Shown piece after piece: positions 37,877-52,000 of a DNA stretch of 64,000 nucleotides (position 1 is the first letter of the stretch; every line of letters begins with the position of its first letter). The position numbers were made by a program, and so were the translations under genes. Source of the DNA: Setaria digitata (lineage: Eukaryota > Nematoda > Chromadorea > Rhabditida > Setariidae); contig RCAB01000004.1 of the NCBI GenBank assembly GCA_003640385.1, forward strand, positions 682,001 through 746,000, in the 5' to 3' direction. The notes below the pieces were generated by a model. That model was given only the letters and a program-made list of their open reading frames with translations, did no database searches and was not told the DNA's origin.

Positions 37877-38903
37877 TTATTCCTCATTATCAACATTCAC
37901 TGTTGTCAGCTTTTTAAATGTTGTAACAGGTACGTGCGTTACCAGTGTATACAGTCGATCAGCAGAACTTTCATCATCGTTACGGCGTCGTGACAAGCGG
38001 ACACGTACACGATATGGAACATTCCTAAAGGTTTAAATCCCAGTAAAAAATGAAGAGAAATCAGATGAAGAGGGTCAAAATTTACTTACACCACTTTCAC
38101 TAGTGGTCAAGATTCAAAATTTCATAATTATCCTAATTAAGAAGGTAATCCTTACCTTGCGTGAACTTCAGTTGAGTCTAGGAAGAAACTCATTAGTATA
38201 TGGCGATAAAAAAAGACTAAATAGCACACAGCTATAATAAAGTGAAACAATATCACCAGTAATTAATACACAAATCATAACAGAATAATACATTCCAAGA
38301 GAATGCGTAATTAACATGATCACCACAGCCAACTACATATCGCTTCTGCCATATCCACTCTCTCAATTAATCCAGTTGTAAGTAAAAATAGTAACTATAT
38401 GTTCCACAAGTTATTTAAAAATCAACTTTACAAACTATGCTTACTTTACACCTTTCGACCACAAGAATTCATTTAAGCGTATGTGGACGCGCACATCTTT
38501 AGTACCCATTTGCTCTTCTGCGAACTTCCGTATTGCTTTGATCGCTTGAGGAGCACGTTTTTTGAAACCTCTGAAACTTCTAGCATTTAATCTGCACACA
38601 TCTCTACAGCTCTTGAATGTGGGCTACAAAGCAACCGGAACTCAGAAACAGTGTGGAGAATGTACTGTACAGTAGACTTATTACATAATTTGATGCGGAA
38701 AGTAATGAATTAAATACTTTAATGTCTGCAAAAACAAAATATCTCTACTGACAACCAACTTTGTGTACATTCTAATACATGATTCAAACTTACACGCCAT
38801 GCAACCGTCGATGCAAATTCACTGTATACTCGCGTGTTACCACTTCACTCATCGCACTTCTTGGCTTCCTTTCCTGTTTCGGTCCTTTCTTTGAAGGTGC
38901 CAT
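37877..38903 (-). CDS. rpl-31: 60S ribosomal protein L31 (eL31)
   Basis: Four exons join in frame: 38794-38903, 38452-38570, 38156-38177 and 37877-38024, giving 132 residues (human 125). It starts [20 protein letters not shown], then [66 protein letters not shown], and LYTLVTYVPVTTFKNL near the end. All are eL31 signatures. The protein is part of the large ribosomal subunit near the peptide exit tunnel. The third exon is only 22 bases. It replaces the usual KGIR/KGIK before NVPYR with a longer [12 protein letters not shown] segment, but without it the reading frame does not close. A splice acceptor lies 11 bases before the ATG (38915-38917), fitting trans-splicing. The gene is upstream of TMEM94 on the same strand. 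Confidence 0.94.
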
Positions 38904-38917
38904 CTCTCAGATGCCTG

Positions 38918-41900
38918 AAATAACAATCAGTAATCTATTACTAGCAACGGGAGATTAGCGCTCAACTGCAGTGTTTTACTGCCACTAAATAAATTATTGT
39001 TCAACAGCAAAAACCACTACCACCTGATTCACGACAAAACCAAGGATACAACGACTGCAGCAAATAGAAAGACGCCACCACTCACCTTTCAACCCAAACT
39101 ACCAACCCTTCTTGCTACCCGTTAAAAACAGACAGAAAATTATGCAAACTTACGTCTCACTATTTTGATTTTTAATGAACAATGGAAGTTACTCATGCAC
39201 CGTATCGTGGAGTGTTAGGGAATGACTGTGCGAGTGGTTCTGCAGCGTAAAGGAAGTGAGGTCACGGAACACTGCATGGAGTATTCGTCCATCGTGATTT
39301 GATGACAGTGATACACGGCATTCTTTCAAGTGAATGGCTTCTCGTTATTATGCAGCGGTGTGGGACACGTCTCCGTGATTGCTTGCTGAAGACAGAGTTG
39401 CAGCTTTGGGTCAAGAGGAGAGATTAAGCATCATAGGTAATGTTCAGGAGTTCTCATCAGCTCATGTTTGATGAGGGGATTAACCGTGATGGAAAGTAAC
39501 CAAGTAATTCTAAACGAATAATGTAGATAGCGAGCCTCAAGGCCTGTTCAGCCATTCGAGGGAATTTAGTTCCAAAGTCTAAGCATTAAAAAGAAAGAAA
39601 ATTATGGCACAAAGGAATAAAAAAGAGGCATCGAAATAAGTGTTATATCAGATGATGCGAAAATCTCGAAAAAAAATGGTGAGGTTTAAAAAATAGGAGA
39701 AAATCATTACTGAAGCAGGAAAAAAATGAACCGAATAATCATAAGATGAGGGATAAAGGAACCCAAAAACAGATTTGACATTTTTAAGATAGAGTTTGTA
39801 AATTTAGAACAAGAACAAATTGCTAATCCAAAAGAAACAAACAAATTTCTAATTTGTAAAAAATATGTGACAGTAAAATGTTGTGGCATAAAAGTCATCA
39901 AATAGAACTGGAAAAATTGTGGAAAGATGAACTACCAATGAGCCGTAAAGCAGCAATGAAAGCAATAAATTAATTAAACTGGATAGCATTAAGGCTGTTT
40001 CATAAACCTTGACAAAATGCAGTAAAAAATCGAACAGCGGAAATAGGCACAATTAAGTAGCAATTAATTAAAAACAGACTGGACAGGTTCAGATCATTGT
40101 AGCAGTAAAAATATGATCGAAAAGATAAATGATGGAATTTAAGAAGTGAAGAAGAAAAAAGATCATTCTAAAAAGTCTGAATCTATGGAAAACCAAAACA
40201 TAAGTACTTAAACATCTTAATGCAGTAATTAAAAAATGGCGAATGAAAAAGAGGAAAAGTAAACACCCAAAATGATTTAAAGTTGAAGAAAAAGACAGAA
40301 GATTAACAACTGGCCAAAAAGTCAAATCAAAGAAAAAGGACTAGAAAAGTGTTTCGATTGTTCTGAAAAGCTTTTTTTTTTAAATTCATTTTCTAATAAT
40401 CGAGAATTTCCAGTTTTTTGAAAGTATCAAAATAAAAGTGTGATAAAAATTCATAATATAATCAAAACTTTCCTTATAGCTATAGGGCACCAGTAACATT
40501 ATTGTAAAATGAAGCCATTAATAAAATAACAGCATTTAACTAAATACTTGGGTGATAAATTACCCAAAGAGAATGGAAAATATCTCGATTAAGTTAGAAG
40601 ATGATGATTTAGGAAAAAACTGTTTGACGGCTTGTCGTCGTATTCAGAAATTTATTCTTGTTTGAATTAATTTGACATTGAAACGCTTTTGTACTGTCAA
40701 TTCTTTTCCAGTTCAAAAAGGAATTCGAGTTTATACTTTATAACCACAGTACAACTTAAAGGCTTCACTGGATCACATATCTTAAGTTGCTGCTTCTGGT
40801 TTGAATTAATAGAGGTTAGATTATGATAATTAATTTTTACTGCATAGACTTTATTAATTACAGTTTTTTCGGTTATAGATAATAAATAGTACGCGTAGAA
40901 TTTCGTAGAATTTAAGCTATTTTTGATATTTCAAGTGTCAAAGAAATTGCGATAATCAGCCAGCAAATAATCGATTCTTCCATACAGTCGCTAATCTACA
41001 AAAAAAAAAAAAAAAAAAAATCGTTTATATAATTCCACTCTTCTGAAACTCAAAATTTGAAATTTTTTTTGAAATATTGAAATTTTAAGCATAAAAACAA
41101 CCTCAATAAAACGAAATTATTTTCAAGCATCACAACCACTTAAAGGAATTCAGGATATCATAACCGGTTGGTTTGGAAAAAAACGTGGCTATATGCATCA
41201 GTGTTTACTTCCACTTCAACTTGTTTTAAGAAAGCATACTTGAGTTTAGTATAAATTTGCAACTGCGAGTCGAAAGGAAGGGTTAGACAATGTTTCACAG
41301 TTTTCAATCAGTTTATTGAGACTTCCATTTCTGCTCAACACTTCAGCTGTCACAATTTCTAGTGATCAAATAATGACTGATTGATTGGAAGAATCAGAAG
41401 AAGGGGATCATTCTGATATTTAAAGCGTAAAGAAATGTAACGTTTCAATTACTGGAAACAATAAAAAAATTGTTGCGACGGTAAAATTGGTGGCTTCTGG
41501 TGATGAGCGTGTACAGCGCAGAAATACACTGACCTTCACGGACTTGAGATGTTTTTAAGTGACAGATGACAATTAATTTACATTTCATGACTTCAATTTG
41601 CTGAGAACGAAAGAATACATAGATACAGACGGGAACATCTTCTAAGGTTAATGTCATTTATCCAACACAACCCACTTTTTCCTTCTTGTTAACTTCATAT
41701 TTCATTTGATTTGAAAAATTTTTCCCGTCTTTCTCACATTGTAAATGTCAGTCAATAATTAGATAGCTCAACTACTTTTTTTCAACATCTTTATAAAGCG
41801 GGTTTAACTTCGATTTTCTCCAATTTTTCTCACATCCACAATTAGTTAATTAATATTTCACAAGATATTGGATAGGCTTACACTTTACTCTAAACTGGAA

Positions 41901-44900
41901 TTAAGTTTATTTTATGCAGTGTAGTACCAGAGGGATAGCTCTTGATACTTCACAATAAATACAGACAGCAAGACTGTCAAAAGTGAAATTTGGTTTTGAA
42001 TTTTAGAAATCCGTAGTTGGTTACTTCCTCTCTGACCACGAGTTCATCGACTGGAGTGTCTTTGACTGACTGCATGCATCAATGTCATCCTACTTTCGCA
42101 ATGAGCAGTTATACCGCATGTTTGCTTTATGTGTCATTTATATGTCCATCTCAATAATTAATTAAGTAGTGTGCTACCAATTCCATTTTACCGCTCTTTC
42201 AAATATCGTCTCTCTCAAAAAAACAAACCGAAACCCTTTTCTTAGTCTAGACGCAACTCTCACCTCCAAAACATTCGTTCGTACGTTCAACCACCTGATT
42301 GAAATAGACTACACTCAACCAAATTTGAAATAAACGATCACTTGAAGTCACTTCATTCATTCCGAGAGGTCACCTGTCGAGTGGATGAAGTACCTTTTGT
42401 CGCATCAGTTTGTAAATAAATCGAGCACTCGAAAAGATGGCGATCTTTCCATACTTTTCCTTCACCACACAACAATTCCCTTTCTTTTACATTTCCCCTC
42501 CCCATTATTCAATTATTATTATTGTTATTATTAATATTCGTCATTAATTAATAGCATTGTCGTTTCTGCAAATATCTGATTCATCTGAATTTTGTTCGAA
42601 AGAGTCGCATTTGTGCTATTGTTGAACTATAGCTTGAAGAAAATTTTACTGCAATCGATGGGTGCATTAATATAAAATAAGGTAAATCAGGTTTTAATAA
42701 TGTAATTTGAGGTGCAATCAGAAGTAGCAGAGAAGATTGCAGTTTGTCAGAATCTGCGTTGCAATGGCACTCTGTACTGAGAGCTGAACTCTTGATCACT
42801 GGTAGTACCATAAGTTCCGAACGGACCATATAACAACTTGGTATCAATGTCTTTCTCACAAAAGTTCTGCCTCTCGCTTTCTTGTCTGCTACCAGCTCAT
42901 CAACCTCATCAGTCTCGCATGAAATATGATTATTACTGATATTTTGAACCTAGATTTCTCGATTTTCCGTATCACGGATTCAAACATATTGTTCCGGCTA
43001 GATGACGCTAGAATGAAACAGTATTTTTGTCTTCCGCCATATCGCAGATTTTATTAATCGTTTTGAATGCCGGTAATGCTAAGTTGATTGTAAATCTATC
43101 AATAAAAAAAGGATGATCGTTTCGAATCAAATTTGTTCTAATAGCATTCAATCAGAACAGTTATTGAAGGGACGAGAAAGATATGAAGTGCGTTTAGTTA
43201 TTGCACTCAACTACTTGCAAGCAAGTTTGTAACCTGTAATTACGCTGGCTGCATCGTGACCTCTAAGTCTCGTTGACCTTACCTTTTGCTCCAGCAGAGA
43301 AAGCACTTAGATACTCCAGTGTTATTTACATACCTGGAAACATTGTATTGTGTGACATGGTATCTGACTGCGATTAAGGACGAACCAGCGGGGTGAATGG
43401 CACTCGGGAGGGATTCGCGAGGGACACGAATTCTCGGGACAATGCACCTCCTCTACTTCCACTGATCATCGCAGTGTCCCTCTTGTGGACGTTGTTAACA
43501 CACTAGTACTAGGCAGCTTCCTTTTCAATTACACCGATCATTCTTATTTGCCATCAATCGTTTTTTCCACGATCACAACGATCAGTGCATCCATCCAGGA
43601 ATTTAACCTCTGACTAATTAATTTGAGACTAGGCAAGATTTTTGACGTTGTTGAAGCTCTTGAAATGATCCAGATAGATCGTTTATCGATTTTTTCCGAA
43701 GACACACTTTTGATTACTCCTTCTTTTCGATTGAGTGACTTTGTTCAGTACCGAAGAAGCCTTTGTGCTGTCTAAGACTATTGCCCAAACTATCCCACTT
43801 CTGAACTCCAAGGCAAGAACAGTAGGAAATTGATTAATTTAAATTACTTCCATAATTAATGTTTCTGTATTTTGCAGTTTTCATTGAAAAAGTTAATAGT
43901 AACTGAAATTTAGACTTGTTTCTCTGGATATTTACACTTAAAGCAATCCTCAATTTAAAATCTGAAAAAAAAAGTCTTATCAGTTGAAGTCTTTCTGCAT
44001 CTTCTTTCGATATCTCCAGTGCTCAAGTGCAGTATTCTTTCTTTGTAACTGTACCTCGAACATCGATCTTATTTGTTTTATAACACTTCATTTTCATCAC
44101 TTTTGACTTCAGTGAAATCTTCATCAGAAATTCAACGCTTTGTTTCACTCTTGTTATTTTTGAAAATCACTTCGAGAGCAATTATTGACACTATTTTAAA
44201 AACAAGGACAAGTGGTGGTGGTCGAGTTATTAAAATCTCAGATTGATTATTAATGGAATATTTCATGTGATAATTATTAATAACTGAAGTATTGAAAAAG
44301 ACAATTTAACAAATCAAAAGTGAGCGAAATGGACGACTAATGAAAGATACTACGTTTCAAAGCGTGATAATGTAAGTGATAAGTTATTGGCCTCATAAAG
44401 GCTAGAATGGATGAGAAAGTATCGAGTGTTTTCATCGAAATAAAATACTAACACTGCTGTACTTTTAAGGAACTTTTTTTTAAGAGACATATAAGCAACA
44501 TAGATTTGAACCGATATCTTTCCCTGTCTCTTTTCAATTACTTTATTCTTTCATCTTAATAATTCTCTTCTAAATGGACTGCTTCACCTAATGATACTTC
44601 TATATTGTAATGTTGCATCTTTTCAACATCACCTCAACCGAATGCTCTCCAGCCTGTTCTTCGCGTGAATTAGAATCTACCTAGTCTATGTCCAATACCA
44701 ATTTGGATCTTTGCAATCAGTCATCTACAAGACGTTCAATCTATCTGATTATTCTTCCTCTCTATGCTTTTTCTTCATAATATCACAAAACAAAAATTCA
44801 TGTTCCACTGTGCAATATTTTTGCTTAGTTATTTCTACGCACACGAAGTTTAGCTTTCCCATTTTATCGCAATTATTGCTGAAATATAGTGAGGCCTAAA

Positions 44901-45980
44901 TCTCGGGGAATTACTAGTTCAAAGTGTGATTGAACAAAGTGTGAAAACCTGTAACTACCGGAAAATGTCAAATGATTGAAATGTGTACCAGTGGCTCATG
45001 AGGAATTCCAATAAGTCATTGAGTAACACATTAAAAGGAAACAACTCACTGATGATAAATCGTCCGATGGATCCCTTCATTAACTTTCTGGCAAATCAGA
45101 TCATAAGCATTTGTTGTGCTTAACAAATTATTGTTGTGTAGTTTTTTTGATCAGACGTTAACAATGACTCAAATTCCAACATATCCAATTATGTTTTCGC
45201 AATAAAAAAGAAATTACTTTTTCAAATTACTGCTTCTGCTTTTATTTCAAAGTTTTTGCAAAATTTTCTGGTTTTACTTGTGTCAGCAACGATTAGAATC
45301 ACCAAAAGTACAGGAGAACTTATACAAAAAACAAAGGAATGCTACTGACTGAGTACAGCACCGATTCGATTCAATCTGTATTCTTTTGAGTACTCTGCTT
45401 TTCACTTTTCTAACTTCACAAAACTTCACTATGTATAACACTTAAGTTATATCCCGTCATGTTAACGAAATTTATTTGGACATATCCCATTTGTTTCGTG
45501 TTTATTTCATAAATACTAGACATGCATTTCCGATGTCGGAACTCTTTTGATCATTTGGATGTCTTACCGGCAAGATTATTTATTTTACTTTTTGTCATGC
45601 TGGTAAAGTTACTCACAGCCTCGCTTCCGTATTTCAGTCTGTGCGGAGAGTCCTGTTATGGACTGTACCTAATTGTAGTTTCGAAGCATTGGAAACGAAA
45701 TTGGCTACGTGGCTTGTGAAGTATTTTAGAATCCCAATTCAAGGATGACATTTCCGAAGTTAAATTTTCTACAAATTTTTGGTATTAGAAGCTATGAGTG
45801 AAACGGTTGTGTTTTGAAGTCCTAAAAAGCATTATACTGAAACTAAAAGTATTTTGGGTTTGTTTATGACGTCACTGCAAAAATTTTAAATACTCGGATC
45901 ATATGCTTGATTGGCATGAAGATGGCTTTCAACTCATACCTTTTGTTCTAAATTTGTGGAATATTCGTCTCGTTTTCCTT
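38918..45980. other. 7-kb stretch without a recognisable gene
   Basis: This block lies between the divergent RPL31 and PDZ-scaffold genes. A short, less AT-rich section at about 39180-39450 is adjacent to RPL31 and probably holds its promoter. The rest is AT-rich, with A/T homopolymers (an A run near 41000) and a TTA/ATT-rich patch near 42520. Open frames at 39707-40325, 41445-41657 and 42581-42859 have low-complexity composition and no domain. Non-coding first exons or enhancers of the PDZ gene could be here. I see no tRNA or transposase. Confidence 0.5.
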
Positions 45981-46033
45981 CATTTCAGCAAGTTCTCAGT
46001 TTAAGCTAAGGTGATTGGAACAGTCACCGGTAG

Positions 46034-49000
46034 ATGGTTCATTTCGAATACCGAACTCAAGCGATTCACACTGTACACACCCGAACTTCTACTTACTGTC
46101 TAGCACAAAATCTTTTTAAGCGCGACAGGATGAACAGCCGAATACGAACAATTGTTCTGTATCGCGGAGTCGCAGAAGCACCGAAACCTTCAAGTTGTTC
46201 ACGCCAGCAACAGCCTTCCAGACACCCGCTGGGTTTCAGTATTGTAGGTGGCACTGATTCACCGCGTGGTCCCATGGGAATCTTCGTTAAAACTGTTTTC
46301 GCCAATGGCCTGGCTGCAAAAAGTGGTCTTGTTTGTAAAGGTAATGAAAATTGTTGCTGTCATCGCAAAGAAAAGTAAGACAGGAAAGGTGATATTAGAA
46401 TAAATTGAAGTACTGAATCGCTAGGATATTTCAAAATTTTCGACCAAATTTGTTGATTTTTCCTAAAACGGAAGTGCATCTATTTTCTTCCTATTTTAAC
46501 TGACTTTTACAAAATAGTCAGCAGCAATCACTAATTTTTTTATGCCCATTTGTGTCAGTTAAAATGTGATAATAATAAAGCCAGTTATCACTTATACATC
46601 ATAACAAACTTGAATGAACATCTGCTTATGCCCACTTTCCTTCCTTCGCTGCAAAAACTTTTCCTAATCTTCAAAGTGACATTTTTTTGAAATTTAATCA
46701 GTCTTATAGAAGTTTTCACAGATTAATTTCAGAGCACGAATTGATAGGTGACACTGCACAGCTTTCTGGATAATATACTTCCTATTGTTTACTACATATA
46801 ATTTTGGGAGGGGCAACAAATCTCATTGCTATTGTCAGATTTTTTTAATTAAACTTTATTAATTAAATCAAACTGAGTATCTGCGTAAGATGTAAACTGA
46901 CTAATAGCTGGAAATAAATAAAAAGCCGAATTTACGCCTTTAAATATCATCGCTCGATCATCTTTTCGAGTGTAATGTAACAGGTAAGTTAGTTTTGAAC
47001 ATAAAAATTTTTTATACTTCAGGTGATGAAATTTTGAGCGTTAATGGAGTAGAATTAAGCGGAAAGACACACGCGGAAGCGCTGCAAATATTCAAGAGAA
47101 GTGCAAAAGTTGATGTAACTCTTTGTATCCGCCGAAATATCCCGAATTCTCCAAAACACAAAAGAATCGTCGATCATTCCAAAGGAGCATTAACTGCTCA
47201 GAAATCGACGTACTATTTTTTTTTTTTTTTTGCAAATTTTCTCAATGTTGGACGAGCGAAGCTTTTGATCAGCTAAATTTCATTCAATCCTAATTAGTCT
47301 TTGGTGATTAAGGATTCTTAGAGACTTTGATTTGATCAGCAATCAGTTGTTCTCTTTCTGCACTCCTACTTTTAATTTCCTGGTCTAGGAGTGAGAACTG
47401 AAGCCGGAATTATTGATTCTGCTTCTTCAATCTTGCTATCACTGATAATTCTGTGTGGTTAATTGCAGAGTTTATGTATCAGTTCTGAAATTTTATGGAG
47501 AAATAAGAAGTAACCTTTGATCTATAAAGCATTTGGCTCAAAAAATTTATAGCTTTTATAGTTTTTGCTCATATCATTTTGGTCAATAGCTTTCTCAGTG
47601 TCTTTTAAGGTTTGTAACTAAAACTAATTCAAAGTGAAAAAGAAAATTTAATGGTTGAAACAAATAAGTTTTGTGTGGCGAGCCACTGAATTGCTTAATA
47701 GTTTCATCAGCACGTCGGTTTGTTTATTTGACAACACTAATTTACCAGTTCTTAACTTTTTACTTCTTACTTCTTCATACTGCTCTTGTTTACTCACAAG
47801 AGACTTCTGCTTACTGTTTGCTTTGTTTCCAACTATAATCCACGGTGTAATTCGAGTGTAGCAGTTACGACAGAAACAGCTGAAGGAATTTTTCAGAATA
47901 GCTAAGGAGAGATGTGAAGCAGTGAAGAAGTGCGTCACACACGCATCCTCCGCACTGGCGACGTCAAGAAGTACTGCCTGTCTCAGGTGTCGCATTCTGA
48001 TTCGCAGTCAAGAACGGAGAATCCATGCTTGTCCCACTGCTGTAAGTGCGCAGCGTTTTTTCTATTAGCGCAAGTACCCTCCGATTACTTGTCACGTTGG
48101 TCTGAAATGTGAGCTTCTGGAGTGTCATGGCTGCTTCTTCTCTAGCCTCCATCGGCATTAAGAGTCTACTAGACCGATTCTGAAGTTGATCTGGACTAAG
48201 TGGTTAAGCACTTCTGAAAAAGCTTTGGATGTAGATGCTGTCGAGAAGGAAAGGAGACGGCAGGCAAGAAACGCAACGCAGCAGAAAGCATTCATTTGCA
48301 TTTGGTGTCATGAAGTGCAATGCAGTGCTGCACTCGCTGCTGCATCGTCTCTGGAGAAGACCACTCTCCTTTATCGTCCTCTGAATCTTCGCTTATCAAT
48401 CCCATCACTGTTAAGATTATCCTGAACTTTATTTCTTCGTATCTCATTTCCTTACTGCTAGAAATTGATTGCCAGTGATAATCTTTTCGCGTGTCGCGGA
48501 GAAAAGTTAGGATGGTGCATGATAGATTGAGATTCGAGAATTGTTGGGTGGTGTAGTGCGGTAAAACGTAAATGTGGATGGGATGTTTCAAATTTTAAGC
48601 TTCTTCTAAACTAATAAGGGTTAAGAAGTTTAGGAACTATGAAAAAAAATGAAACAGATTGCAGACGTACTGTGCAGAATCTTATAATCAGGTAGAAGCT
48701 CATCCCTGATCAATAAAAATTGATCATCGATCAGCTTTGCCAACTAATCATCAAGCGTTTTAGCAGTTACCCACTTTTATCAAGTACTTACTTCGTTGAT
48801 GTACAAGAATCTCATTATCTTGCCTTCACTTTCTCGTTGTTTAAATTGCCAACTCATAATTTCCTTATGATACAGTAATGTAATTTTTAATTTGCTGAGA
48901 AAAAGTTTAATACTTATTTACTCATGAAGAAATGTAATAAATGAAAAGTAAGAAAGAACGAAATCCAGTATTTCACTTCCTTTGAATTGTATGACGACTT

Positions 49001-52000
49001 GCACTTCTTTGCAATTAAGGCCTCCAGTAATTAAGCTTAATAAAAAGATGGCTTGGTTAACTTAGTATAACTTAGTTTTTGCTTAAATCTTGTCGATTTT
49101 AAGACTCGAATTCTAACAATTAGGTGCGAACAGAATTTGTTAGAAATATCCTGAAATACAACTTTCCGAAGATAGTTCGAGTTGAATTGAGTTTCATTTA
49201 TTCGTTAACAAATCCTTCGCTCGTTTCTCTAGGCAATTATTACATCCTTCTTTTTGGCGTTATAGTAAATTACTCGCCGATTTCTTGCACTCTATATATT
49301 TAACGACGCTATTTATCCTTTTTTTTTTCCAAATTAAAACTTATGAAATGAATAGTGCTGGGAAGGATCTGAAATGAGGTTTTTTTAATGCGTTGCCATG
49401 TAAGGGTGATTGACAGAGGAATTTCGACTGCTGAGGAATCCTAATTTTAGTTCTTGTAGATAGTAAGCAGATAGGTTGTTCGTAAAATTCTTACATTGCT
49501 TTGTCCGATGTGACCTTCAAAAATGGTATGTGTTGGTGGTGCACGTTGGCTTAGGAACTGACACTCTGCAGTGTTATAAAATTTTCATTTCATATCGACA
49601 TAGATCTTTCCTAGCTTGCTATAATTTTTAAATTATTGCGAAATTCAAAAAGATTAACTTTTCAACTTGCAAATTATGTTTCCTGCTTTGTACTCTAACC
49701 TTAAAGGAATTGCTAAGTACATATAGACGAGAAGGAAGTAACAATGAAATTTTTGTTCAAAAAATATTTAAAATGCATGCATTCAAGCTTATTAAACATA
49801 TAACCGAAACTGACTGTTTTTTATTTAATGATAATCTTCCACTGAGATAGATGAAAATTAGATATTTCCTCACCTTATGGGTAGATCTATTATGACTGCT
49901 AAGTAGGCCATTTACAGAAGCCAGGACTTCGATCACGTCATGAAACTTTCATAGAACATAGAATTATCTGTGACTGCAATGGTTAGGAATGTTCAGGTAC
50001 TGGTACCGAGGTACCGAGGAAGATTATAAGACCATAGGGTATTAACGTGAATAACGATTGAAGAGAAAAACATCACGCTTCAGTAACGTAACGCAAAGGG
50101 AAATTTTGGGTCTTTATGATTTATAAAGATTACGAAAACTTATTCAGTGACACAAGTAGAACACGCATGCATCACGTCGGTCATAGAGAAATGGAAAAGT
50201 AACAGCTATCTCTGTAATAAATTCAATGAGATGGAAATATTTTCCCTAACGTTTCGAGGAGTGATTATAAGCAGTCTTTTATGAAGCTAATTTGCATCTA
50301 AATTTGAATGTACTTCTAGCTAAGTTATCTTATTCACAGGTCTCACCTACAGCATGGATTAGACATTGACGATACCTTCCACAAGGCACAAACGAAATTT
50401 TATTTCTAACGAGATTTCTAATTTAACACTGACTCATGACTCACGTGTCATCTTATTTATCTGATCAATTCTGAAATTTTTTAAGATCAGTTTGGTTTTG
50501 AATGGTTTTCAAGTGACCGACCTTATTGGCAACGACTTAGAATGCTGCGTTTCAGTCTGTCTCCTACAATCCATGATTAGTTACACACTTTAATCAGGGG
50601 AGAAAAAAGCTGGATCGAAGTGACAATATTTAAATGTATTCTTGTTTCTTATATTTCCAGTTTCTGCGATGTTTTTGGGATGACCTTTGTGCAAATTCTA
50701 CGCTTTCCGTTATAGTTGGCGTCCTGAAATTGATACCACATTTCATTTAAATGTGAAATACGTCATCACTTCAACTTGCGTTATTTTGTCTGAGAAGTTT
50801 TCCTGCTAAATTTTAGATATGAAATATCCTAACATCAGATTTAACAATTCTTTCTGCTTCACATATTGCCTCGCACCCTTTTTGATCAGTTTTTGACAAT
50901 GTTCAAAAGTTCTGAAAATTTTCGGTTAAATGAGAGTTAATTTCATATATGTTATTATCCATCGGGTGTCTATATAGTTCGTTGTTTGACTAAAAGATGT
51001 TAGTCTAACTTCCATATAACTGTACAATTACAGAATGCTTTTGTAAGAGCAAAGCGTATACTCGGCATTAAGCACGAGCTGATGCGCAAACAAATCATTC
51101 TTCGACGATCAGCGCCGACAGAACGTCTTGGTCTCGGAATCGCCATTGAAAGTGATGACAGTGACAACAGGTGTAATTTATTTGTATCTAAGCGAATCTT
51201 TTCTTATATCCTATTGGCGTCTATTTTCGTACCACATGACCGCCTTGAATTTGCCCTACTAATTCATAGTTAGTTATTATCTCTTATTGCTGTTTTACCT
51301 AAGGCTTAGGTAAATTTACTAAAGCTTTGCCCTCTAAGAGTAGCAGACTGCACATAATGCTTCATTTATCATTACAAAATATGAGTCTAATGATTTTAGG
51401 GCCTATCAGTTTCTGCAAGCATTGTTCTAGGGAAAAATAATAGATTCAGCAAAAAGAACCATTCTATTAGCCATCCTGCAAGTCACTTTTCTTTGCTCTA
51501 TTTCCAGTTCATCCTTTTTGTGATATCTAGTAGATATGAATGTAAGCTAGAATAAAAAAGTTGGGAAAGACGACAAAAGAGGAAGAATCTATGATTGTTT
51601 TAATGAACCAGTATTCATGTCAAATGCCTTTTTAGATCAGGCATCTAAACGTTTAACCTTGCAGAATCGAGTTTTGGGAAAGAGGTCGATTCACAGGAAT
51701 GTGTCAGTTTTTCAGAGTTATCTCGGTACGTGTCGAACAATTAGATCCATGTTCCATTGCTTCCCGAAGTGGTTTACAACTTGGCGATCGTGTGTGGACA
51801 GTGGCTGGAAACGACGTTCATCAGTGTACTCGAGCTGAGTGCTTATCACTTCTGCAGCAACCAGCAATGACCGTTACTATGGTTGTCACGCGACAAAATG
51901 TGTATGTTTTTCGAAAGTTAATTTATTTAGAACAGTAATTTGATGCATATACCTGAGAAGGGCCAGGGCGATAAATTTAGGAGCATGTGGTATTTGAAAA

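Noticed and set aside
46093..46305. 70-codon minus-strand open frame
   Set aside because: It is the antisense shadow of PDZ1 exon 46034-46340.
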